Assembly (NCBI GenBank): GCA_026707225.1
Contig: JAPOXG010000130.1
Location: 1-64,000 of the forward strand
Length of the DNA stretch: 64,000 nucleotides
Direction of reading: 5' to 3'
From: Chloroflexota bacterium
GTDB lineage: Bacteria; Chloroflexota; Anaerolineae; Aggregatilineales; Phototrophicaceae
The notes below the pieces were generated by a model that saw only the letters and a program-made list of their open reading frames with translations, made no database searches and was not told where the DNA came from. How positions within the stretch are numbered: the stretch's first letter is position 1; each line of letters opens with the position of its first letter. Both the position numbers and the translations under genes were made by a program. Shown here in pieces: positions 35,425-43,800 of this stretch.

Positions 35425-36678
35425 ATGACAGAAATCGAATACTTCAAACCGGAACGGGGTCAGCGGCCCGGCGCCAACGAAGACCCGCGGCTGGATTGGT
35501 GGCGCGAAGCCAAGTTCGGTATGTTCATCCATTGGGGCGTTTACAGCATTCCAGCGGGCGTCTGGCAGGGAGAGCATATCCCCGGCATCGGCGAGTGGAT
35601 CATGCTGCGCGCCGAGATTCCCATCGCGGAATATGAAAAGCTGGCGCCGCAATTCAACCCGGTCAAGTACGATGCCGATCAGATCGTCAAGCTGGCGAAG
35701 GCGGCCGGGCAGAAATACATCGTGCTGACATCCAAGCACCACGATGGCTTCTGCATGTACGGCAGCAAAGAAACCGACTACAACATCGTCGATGGCAGTC
35801 CTTTTGGCCGCGATGTCTTGGGCGAGCTGGCCGATGCCTGCGCGCGCGAGGGGATCAAGCTCGGGCTCTATTATTCGCAGACCCAAGACTGGCATCACCC
35901 GGATGGCTTCGGCAACACTTGGGATTTCAACGAAGACGAGCAAGATTTTGGCGACTATATCGACAATTACGTCAAGCCGCAGGTGCGCGAGATTCTGACG
36001 AATTATGGACCGATCTGCATCATCTGGTTTGATACGCCGCGCATCATCGAGCGCCATCAGAGCCAGGAGCTGCTCGATCTGGCGCACTCGCTGCAGCCGG
36101 ACTGCCTGGTCTGCGGGCGGCTGGGCAACAAGCTGGGCGATTACGCCACCGCGCAGGACAACGCCATCCCGCCGGAGCTGCAAGCCGAGATCGATTGGGA
36201 GACGCCGGCAACCATCAACGATACCTGGGGCTTCAAGACGCATGACCACAATTGGAAGTCGCCGGCGCAGTTGATCCAGAACCTGGTCGATATCGTCAGC
36301 AAGGGCGGCAACTACTTGCTGAACATCGGTCCCGATGCCGAGGGCGCGATACCCGAGCCGAGCATCGAACGCTTGCGCGCGATGGGCGCCTGGCTGGATC
36401 TCAACGGCGAGTCGATCTATGGCACGCAGCCCGGCCCTATTCAAGGCGAAGCGGCTTATCGCACGACGCAAAAGGGCGATGCCGTTTACCTGCATGTTTT
36501 CGATTGGCCCGCAGACGGGGGAATCGCGCTGCCTGACCTGGCCGCTTCATCAGCGTCCTGGCTGGATGCGAGTTGCGATGCCACCTTGAGCCTGTCCCGC
36601 GACGGCGAAAGCACGACGATTTTGGGTTCCGCGGAAGCGCCGAAGGAGCACGTGACGGTGATTCGGTTGCAGTTGTGA
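35425..36678 (+). CDS. GH29 alpha-L-fucosidase (5 of 5)
   Basis: The 417-residue enzyme has FGMFIHWGVYSIPAGVW, TSKHHDGFCMYGS, YYSQTQDWHHPDGF and NYLLNIGPDAEGA; the expected nucleophile is Asp203 in IIWFDTPRI. CAAGGAAG stands a few bases before the ATG. No signal peptide is present. It is of the shorter type, close to the copy at 9527. Confidence 0.93.
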   Translation: MTEIEYFKPERGQRPGANEDPRLDWWREAKFGMFIHWGVYSIPAGVWQGEHIPGIGEWIMLRAEIPIAEYEKLAPQFNPVKYDADQIVKLAKAAGQKYIVLTSKHHDGFCMYGSKETDYNIVDGSPFGRDVLGELADACAREGIKLGLYYSQTQDWHHPDGFGNTWDFNEDEQDFGDYIDNYVKPQVREILTNYGPICIIWFDTPRIIERHQSQELLDLAHSLQPDCLVCGRLGNKLGDYATAQDNAIPPELQAEIDWETPATINDTWGFKTHDHNWKSPAQLIQNLVDIVSKGGNYLLNIGPDAEGAIPEPSIERLRAMGAWLDLNGESIYGTQPGPIQGEAAYRTTQKGDAVYLHVFDWPADGGIALPDLAASSASWLDASCDATLSLSRDGESTTILGSAEAPKEHVTVIRLQL

Positions 36679-36702
36679 TACTAACGCCGCCAAATCATGA
36701 AT

Positions 36703-36774
36703 TGTAAGGGCGTTCCGCCGAAACGCCCGCCGATGTTTTGGATGAGGAAGGGCGAGACAAGTCTCGCCCCTACA
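36703..36774. repeat. GTAGGGGC palindrome, inverted pair of units
   Basis: The first unit TGTAAGGGC has core GTT-CCGCCG-AAAC; the second ends TCTCGCCCCTACAC with core GAGAC-AA-GTCTC. It separates the convergent fucosidase and hydroxylase genes. Confidence 0.85.
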
Positions 36775-36779
36775 CGTCC

Positions 36780-39473
36780 TTACATAGCGGGATGGCCCAA
36801 CCCCGCCTGCACCCTTGCCGGTGTGAAAGGGATTTCCCGAAGGCGCAGGCCGACGGCGTCGCAGATGGCGTTGGCGATGGCGGCCGGCGTCGGATTCTGC
36901 GCCGCTTCGCCCGCGCCTAACATCGGCATCTCGGGCCGATCGAGGATCAGCGTCTCAATCTTGGGCGCGGATTCGAATCCCAGGATCGGATAGGTTTCCC
37001 AATCGACGCTGGTGATGCCGCGCGCGTCGAACGTGACTTGCTCGAAGAGCGTCCAACTAGCTGCCTGTACGAAGCCGCCTTCGAGTTGATTGCTCAGCCC
37101 ATCGGGATTGACCACCTGCCCGGCGTCGGTGGCGATGACGACGCGCTTGAAAGCGATGCTCCCGCTCTCTCGATCAACCGCCAGTTTGACAATGACAGCG
37201 CAATAGCATTGGAGATTCTTGTATTGTGCCAGCGCCAAGCCCCAGCCTTCGCCGTCGTCACTCGCAGCGCGACAAGCTGGCCAATCCACCACATCGGCGG
37301 CTGCCTGCAGGACGGCGCTCGCTCGCTGGTCGGGCAGATGGCGCAGGCGAAATTCAAGCGGGTCCATCTCGGCGGCATGCGCCAATTCATCCATGAAGGA
37401 CTCGATGGCGAAGACATTGGCGTAGGCGCCCAGGCTGCGCAGCGCCGAGACCCGCAGCGGGCTCCCGGCGGCCGCATGGCGTATGACGCGCTTTCGCGGC
37501 AGCTTGTAAATGGGATCGGCATTGCGATGAGCGCCGGATTGGAAGCCGCCCATGGGCCGCGGCGCCTGGGGCGCAAAGGGCTGCGCCAGATGCCAAGACG
37601 CCAAGAGACCGGAAGTCTCCAAGCCGACCGCCGGACGGGTCGAGTGCGCGTAGCTCCAGACATCGTGGTTCCAGTCGATGATATCGCCGTCCCGAGACAG
37701 GCTCGCCCCCATCCGCATGACCATCGCCGAGCCATAAGGCTCCCAGGCATGCTCGTCCCAGCGCGTCCACTTCAGTGAAATCGGCTGGCCGGGCAGGGCG
37801 CGCGCGACCAATGCCGCATCCAGCGCGACATCATCGGCGCCGTTGTGACCGTAGCAGCCAGACCCTTCCACATGAATGACGCGGATCTGCGCTTCGTCCA
37901 GCGCCAAGGCCTGCGCCAGCGCCCCCCGCAGCATGAATATCGCTTGCGAGTGTGACCAGACCGTCAGCCGATCACCCTGCCAAAGCGCGACGGCGGCGGA
38001 TGGGCCGAGCGAGGCATGCATTTGAAAGGGACGGCGGAAGGTCGCGCCGAGCGTTTGCTTTGCCTTCGCCGGCTTTTTGATCGGCGGGATCGGGTCATCG
38101 ACGGCGGCGCCATCGACGATCAGATTCGACTGCGCCGGCTTCTCAAGCAAGTCGCGGTAGATATCTTCAGCGGCGGGCAATTCCCCCCCGTACGTCCACG
38201 CGGCCGCAGCGCGCGCGCCATCCAGCGCCGCCAGCGCCCATTCCTCGCGCTCGGCGACGATAGCGATAAACTGGCCGTCTTGTACTACTTCTACGACGCC
38301 GGGCAGCGCGCTGACTGACTCGCGATCGAATCCGACCAGCCGAGCATGATAAACCGGCGGGCGCAAGACGCGAGCGTGCAGCATGGCGGGCAGCTGCATA
38401 TCATGCACGTAGCTCGGTCCGCCGCTGACCTTGCCCAAGAGATCGAGCCGCCGCGCCGAGGCGCCGACGACTGTGTAATCGGCCGGTTTCTTCAGTCGCG
38501 CGCCGCCGGTGATGGGTCGGTTGAAGCGCCGGCCAGCCATCAGATCCCAGTATGTCGCGCTCCGCCCCGTCTTAGGGTCGGTGATGAGGCCATCGACCAC
38601 CGGCAAGGCATCGGCTGGCGTCAATGAGTCCAACTGCTCATAAGCGAGCGCCAACAGATGATGGCGCGCTTCGGCGGCCGCGCCGCGGATGGCGACACCG
38701 CTCGTTTCCAGCGACCGGCTGCCGGTCGTCCCGCCTTCATCGGGGCTGCGCTCGGTGTCGGCATTCGCGACTCGAACGCGCCTGAGGGCGACGTCCAACT
38801 CGTCGGCGGCGATCTGCGCCAGCGCCGTCGTAATGCCCTGCCCCAGCTCCACCTTGCCGCTGAAAATGGTGAGGCTGCGATCGTCGTTGAAACGAAGCCA
38901 GTCATCGATCTGCTCATGGGCGTCGAGCGAGGGCGACCGGTGACGCGGCGTCGCCGAGCGGTCGACCGGCGCTGGCCGGATGACCTCAGAGATCGGCGCC
39001 CGCTCGGGCCGGCCGACGCGGAGCTTGATCGCCCGCCGAACGCGGTCGTAAACGCCACAGCGGCAGAGATTCCGCGATAGCGCCGCGCGAATGTCTTCGT
39101 CTGATGGATAGCGGACGCGATTTAGCAGGCCTTGCGCGGCGATGATCATGCCCGCTGTGCAGAAGCCGCATTGCCCAGCCTGCTCCTCCAAAAAGGTTTC
39201 CTGCAGCGGATGCAAATCGTCCGCCCCGGCCAAGCCTTCCAGCGTCGTGATTTCCAGTCCCGCCAGATGGCTCACGGGCAACTGGCAAGAGGGTACGTCG
39301 ACGCCATCGACCAACACCTTGCAAGCGCCGCAAAGCTCGGTCCCGCAGCCGTATTTGGCGCTCTTCAAGCCGAGGTCATTGCGCAGCGCATAGAGCAGCG
39401 GCGTCTCCGGGTCGATGTCAAGCTGGCGCGTTTCGCCGTTGACCTGGAGCGTGATCGTTTCTGACGCCGCCAT
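36780..39473 (-). CDS. fused molybdopterin hydroxylase (xanthine dehydrogenase/isoquinoline oxidoreductase family)
   Basis: One chain of about 897 residues joins the 2Fe-2S subunit to the molybdenum subunit. CGTELCGACKV and its downstream Cys bind the plant-type cluster; QCGFCTAGM and NLCRCG bind the second. The molybdenum part begins near residue 190 (VELGQGITTALAQIAADEL) and ends with the catalytic Glu motif LGAGEAA. The FAD subunit of xanthine dehydrogenase is missing, so the layout matches the IorA-IorB or nicotinate/aldehyde hydroxylase type with another electron acceptor. I favour the ATG at 39473, with GAGGA about nine bases upstream. No cofactor-insertion gene lies nearby. The substrate is unknown. 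Confidence 0.88.
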   Translation of the reverse strand: MAASETITLQVNGETRQLDIDPETPLLYALRNDLGLKSAKYGCGTELCGACKVLVDGVDVPSCQLPVSHLAGLEITTLEGLAGADDLHPLQETFLEEQAGQCGFCTAGMIIAAQGLLNRVRYPSDEDIRAALSRNLCRCGVYDRVRRAIKLRVGRPERAPISEVIRPAPVDRSATPRHRSPSLDAHEQIDDWLRFNDDRSLTIFSGKVELGQGITTALAQIAADELDVALRRVRVANADTERSPDEGGTTGSRSLETSGVAIRGAAAEARHHLLALAYEQLDSLTPADALPVVDGLITDPKTGRSATYWDLMAGRRFNRPITGGARLKKPADYTVVGASARRLDLLGKVSGGPSYVHDMQLPAMLHARVLRPPVYHARLVGFDRESVSALPGVVEVVQDGQFIAIVAEREEWALAALDGARAAAAWTYGGELPAAEDIYRDLLEKPAQSNLIVDGAAVDDPIPPIKKPAKAKQTLGATFRRPFQMHASLGPSAAVALWQGDRLTVWSHSQAIFMLRGALAQALALDEAQIRVIHVEGSGCYGHNGADDVALDAALVARALPGQPISLKWTRWDEHAWEPYGSAMVMRMGASLSRDGDIIDWNHDVWSYAHSTRPAVGLETSGLLASWHLAQPFAPQAPRPMGGFQSGAHRNADPIYKLPRKRVIRHAAAGSPLRVSALRSLGAYANVFAIESFMDELAHAAEMDPLEFRLRHLPDQRASAVLQAAADVVDWPACRAASDDGEGWGLALAQYKNLQCYCAVIVKLAVDRESGSIAFKRVVIATDAGQVVNPDGLSNQLEGGFVQAASWTLFEQVTFDARGITSVDWETYPILGFESAPKIETLILDRPEMPMLGAGEAAQNPTPAAIANAICDAVGLRLREIPFTPARVQAGLGHPAM

Positions 39474-39509
39474 CTTTGCCATCCTCGTCCGACACCGGGT
39501 TCGCAACGG

Positions 39510-39532
39510 AAAAGAGCCCGACCAGCGGGCTC
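39510..39532 (-). terminator. rho-independent terminator of tRNA-Ser
   Basis: On the minus strand GAGCCCG and CGGGCTC form a seven-base stem around CTGGT, followed by TTTT. It begins eight bases after the tRNA and separates it from the hydroxylase gene. Confidence 0.85.
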
Positions 39533-39539
39533 CTCAAGG

Positions 39540-39623
39540 CGGAGAAGGTGGGATTCGAACCCACGTACGGTTTCCCGTATCCGCTTTCCAAGCGGACGCA
39601 CTAGGCCTCTATGCGACTTCTCC
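39540..39623 (-). tRNA. tRNA-Ser (anticodon GGA)
   Basis: The minus strand folds as a class II tRNA: acceptor GGAGAAG with CTTCTCC and discriminator G, anticodon stem TCCGC/GCGGA around TTGGAAA (anticodon GGA), a long variable arm (TACGGGAAACCGTA) and the T loop TTCGAAT. No CCA is encoded. Confidence 0.97.
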
Positions 39624-39705
39624 GTGAATCCATAACTGTATGTGCCTTCACTGTAAGTATAGCAAGCGTGGGGCAAGTTTCCAAGTTGAAAGCGAATAAA
39701 GGCGA

Positions 39706-40827
39706 TCAACGACCGAATATCGGCGTTGGCGTCGCCAGCAGCGGCACGAGATAATCCGCCGAGCGCCGGCCGGATTGCGGGAGCCCGGCGCGGTAGCCGG
39801 CGTTCTCAATGTAACAGAGGATGCCCATGGTGATCGCATGGGCGAGCAGGTCGTGCTGGCTGGTGAGGACTTCCTTGTCCGCCAGCATGAAGCCCATTTC
39901 GAGAATGACGCCGGGCGTCAACGGATGGATTTTGCGCCAGGCGTGATTGTTGATCATGTCTTCGGTCTCAATGTAGCTGCGTTCCAGCGGGATGTTGGCG
40001 GCGTAATTAAGGGCGATGCATTCACGCAGGAAGACATCGTTGCCGGTATCCGGGCGCGCATCCGACTTGGAGACGATGAAGCCCGTTACTAGCTCGCCAA
40101 AGTCAATGCAGGAATTGGCATGAATCGAAACCAGCGCATCGGCGCGATAATCAACCAGGCGCGGGTCAAACTCATCAAGCATATCAACCGTGAAGTTCAA
40201 GGCTTCAAGATTGTTGACCACGCGGGTCGCCACCGCGTAATTGATGGACTCTTCAGTGAGGACGACCCGTTTGAATTCGTCATAACAGACAGCGCCAGGA
40301 TCGTAATCCAGCCGCTGGCCCCGCCCCCGATGTCCGGAGATGATGCCGATACGGCGGAGCCATTGTGGCGTCTGCACCGGCGTTGGCGGAGCCGCCCCGA
40401 TACCGGCGATGATCGCATCGCGCTCAAGCTGCAATCCCTGAACGACAGCTGGATTCAGAAACTCCGGGTTGACGAAAAACATCAGCAGAGTCGCCACCAG
40501 CGCTGTGCTCAAGATGACGACGGACAAAGTGCCAAAGAACCCGCCCGCCATGCTGCCCGGCTGGGGTCGGCGCAAGACGAGCCGCGGACGCACGCGCCGA
40601 ATCTGATGCGCCGCTTCCGCTGGTTCCAGGCTGGGCTCGCCGGCGTCGCCGTTCTGCGCTGCCTTGGGCTGCTTCTCGGCATCGTCCGCGCTTGGCTCGG
40701 CCGCCGCTGGCGCCGGCTTGAGAGCCGCTTTCGCCGCCGCCTGCCGCATCAACTCGACGAAAATCGCCGAGGCGGAGTGTTCGCCTTCGTCGTTATTCGG
40801 CTTGTCGTTGACCGGTTCGTCGGTCAT
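39706..40827 (-). CDS. membrane-anchored N-acetylmuramoyl-L-alanine amidase (Amidase_3-like)
   Basis: The 373-residue protein has a cytoplasmic Ala/Pro/Glu-rich N-terminus (about 90 residues), a transmembrane helix at about 97-120 (GGFFGTLSVVILSTALVATLL), and an extracellular zinc amidase domain. Zinc ligands are likely His in IISGHRGRG, His in LVSIHANS and a Glu before them; the catalytic Glu is in VILEMGFML. The enzyme should cleave peptide stems from peptidoglycan. A TATAAT box lies upstream at 40872-40877. The long charged N-terminus is unusual for this family. Confidence 0.82.
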   Translation of the reverse strand: MTDEPVNDKPNNDEGEHSASAIFVELMRQAAAKAALKPAPAAAEPSADDAEKQPKAAQNGDAGEPSLEPAEAAHQIRRVRPRLVLRRPQPGSMAGGFFGTLSVVILSTALVATLLMFFVNPEFLNPAVVQGLQLERDAIIAGIGAAPPTPVQTPQWLRRIGIISGHRGRGQRLDYDPGAVCYDEFKRVVLTEESINYAVATRVVNNLEALNFTVDMLDEFDPRLVDYRADALVSIHANSCIDFGELVTGFIVSKSDARPDTGNDVFLRECIALNYAANIPLERSYIETEDMINNHAWRKIHPLTPGVILEMGFMLADKEVLTSQHDLLAHAITMGILCYIENAGYRAGLPQSGRRSADYLVPLLATPTPIFGR

Positions 40828-40871
40828 GGCGGTGGATCCGTTCCAATCAGATCGGCATAGAACCCACCACC

Positions 40872-40877
40872 ATTATA
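40872..40877 (-). promoter_or_regulatory. TATAAT -10 box of the amidase gene
   Basis: A perfect TATAAT stands 44 bases upstream of the amidase ATG, just after the stop of the kinase gene. I see no good -35; the sequence TATAATGGTGG is shared with the box at 5415. Confidence 0.4.
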
Positions 40878-40890
40878 GGGGAATTCCCTT

Positions 40891-43800
40891 TTAAGACTCG
40901 CACTCGAGGCGATAAGATTGACGCTCGGCGCATGAGAGATCGCGGATGTAACGGTTTTGGCGCGCCCACTCAATCAAGTCATCAGCCGTCCGCTTAATGA
41001 CCCAGCGGCGCAGCGTATAATCCTGCCCGGCAGAGACGCCAAAGCCTTCACCGGCTGCCAGCACGATTTCCTGTATCCAGTCCGTATGCTGTTCAAAGCG
41101 ATTGAGTTCTTCGCCCGAGGCGATGTCCCACATGCGCACTGTCGTATCCGATGATGTCGTAAAGAGCGTGTTGCCGTCTTCGGTGATGGCGATGCCGAAG
41201 GTGTTGCCGGCGTGGCCGACGAATTGGCGGATCTCTTCGCCGCTTTCGATGTCCCACATCCTGACCGAGTCGTCCCAGGAGGTGCTGATGATGAAGCTGT
41301 TATCGGGCGCCAGGCGCGCGTAATTGACGATATGGCCATGTCCTGCGAAAGTTTGCAGCAGTTCGCCGCTTTCGACATCCCAAAGGCGCACCGTGCGATC
41401 GGCGCCGCCCCAGTCCCCGCTGGCGCTGACCATCAGTTTGCCATCGGCGCTGACGTGCACGCCATTGACCGCCACCTCATGACCGATGTATTCGCGCAGG
41501 ACTTCACCGCTCTCGATGTCCCATAAGCGGATGATGGCATCGCTGGAGCCGGAGACGAACTGGGCGCCATTCGGCAGCAGATCAATCATGAAGACGCTGG
41601 CGTCCTCAATGGTGTAGCGCTGGATTTCGGCGCCGGTTGCCAGGTCCCAGCGGCGGATAGTGCCATCCCATGAGGCGGAAAGCAGCTGCTGGCCATCGGC
41701 CAGGAAGCGCACCGAATCGACCGTGTCTCCGTGCCCAGCCAAGGTCATGAGCGCTTCGCCCGTTTCGGCGTCCCAAATCCGCGCGCTGGCGTCAAGCACG
41801 GCGACGGACTCGGGCCCAAACAAGGGACCCGAACCGGAAGCGAACAAGGATCCATCCGGGCTGATATCAGCCGCCCAGACCCAATTGCTATGCCCGGTGA
41901 ATACCTGCGCCTGCGTTCGATTGCGCAAATCCCAAAGGTAAGCCGAGCTATCGGCCGGGCTGTCCCCCCCATCGGGGAAGTTGCCGGCTTCGCCCAAGCC
42001 GATCAGCAGGTATTCGCCGTCGGGAGAAAACTCAATGTCTTGGATGCGATCGCCCAAGTCCACGTAACTGGTAACCTGAACGCCTTTGTCGATGTCCCAA
42101 ATCTTGACGCTTTGATCGCGCGAGGCGGTCGCCAGCAGCGCGCCGTCGGGAGAGAATTCAAGATTCGCAATCGTATCGCGGTGCGCGTAGAGACGCCCCC
42201 GCTCTTCACCGGTCTGGGCGTCATAGAAGCGCGCCGTGCCGCCCAGCGCGCCGCTCCAGGTCGTCGCTGCGATAGTCGCTCCATCCGGGCTGAATTCCAC
42301 ATCGCGCACGAATCCAACGCCGTCTGGCGGAATGGTCAATATGTTTTCGCCGCTGGCGACATCCCAAACCTGGATCGTGTTGTGCTCCGCCGTCCGGTCG
42401 CTTTCCGATATGCCAATGGCGGCGGAGGAACTGGCCAGCCGGGCGCCGTCCGCGCTGAAGCTCAGCTTGAAGACATAATCGATATGCTGCTGCAAGACAT
42501 GCAGCGGCTGGCCCGTGCTGGCGTTCCAAAGACGCACGGTTGAATCGGCGCTGGAAGAAGCCAGCGTTTCGCCGTCGGCGCTGAATTCGACATCGGTCAC
42601 GATGTCCTCATGGCCGCTGAGGCGATAGCGCTCGTCGCCGTCAGCCACCTGCCACAAGCCGACCGTCATATCCGACATCGCGGCCGCGATCAAGGTGTCA
42701 TCCGGGCTGAAGGCGACTGCGTTGACCGGACTGCCTGTCGCAATGGAGATGACGCTTTCGCCTGTGCTCGTATCCACGAGATAGACGACGCCCTCCGAGC
42801 CGGCGTAGGCGCCGAGCGAGCCGTCCGAATTGAAAGCCACGCCCAGGATAGACTGCGGCGAATCGCTGAAGCGGAAACGCGGACCGGGTGAGAAGGTGGC
42901 GGCGCCGAGAATGCGCAATACTTCCGCTTCCGTCGGCTCGTAGACATGGCGCGCCTCGATTGCCACCGGCAGAGCCAGCGCCGGGTCATGCTCGCTGAGC
43001 GCGGTGCGGGCGTTGGCGGCCAGCGCCAGGCTCAGATTCTTGCGTTCGTTGACCTCGGCGACGTGCATGGCATCAACGGCAATCACGCGCTGCTCGTCCG
43101 CGATGGAACGCTGCTCTTCGGCTTGATTTCGCTGGTCAAAGGCGAAGAGGCTCAAGATGACGGCGAGCAGGGCCGCCACACCGAATATGGCGGCGGCGAT
43201 GCGCATATTGCGCGCCTTCTGCCGCTCAAGCTCCCGTTCCCGCTCCTGACGCGCCCGTTCAATCGCCTCGTGCTCATCGCGGGCGGCGAGGCTGGCTGAA
43301 AGAAATTCCAGTTCCAGCTCATTGAGCCGCAGGTTGGTGCTCTCCGCCCATTCTTCAAAGGTCAGCAGGCGATTGCCCTGCATCAAGTAGCTCTTGTCCT
43401 TCTTCGCCGACTCCCATTCAAGCGCCGCGTTCAGCAATTCGCGTTCCAGGCGGACGTCGTTGCGGCTCTCGGTCAGCCATTCGCGCAGGCGCTCCCAGCG
43501 GCGGATCAGCGCCTCATGCGCGACTTCGACTGTCGGGCTGCGCGTGGCGTCATCGCGGTCGAAGGTAAGCAAGCGATAGCGCCCGAAACGGTCAATGACG
43601 TCTTCCACCACATCACGGTCGCCCAAGGTCAGCAGCTCCGTCTGCAGAATGCGGCGGCGCGTGTCTTCCTGGCCCTCGCCCAGCGTGACCAGGCGCAAGA
43701 ACATCTGCCGCGCCATGTTCTGGCCCGCCTCATTAAAGCGTTGGTAGACCTCTTCGGCGCGCTTCGCCAAAGCCCCCAGCGTGCCGCCGATGTCTTGATA

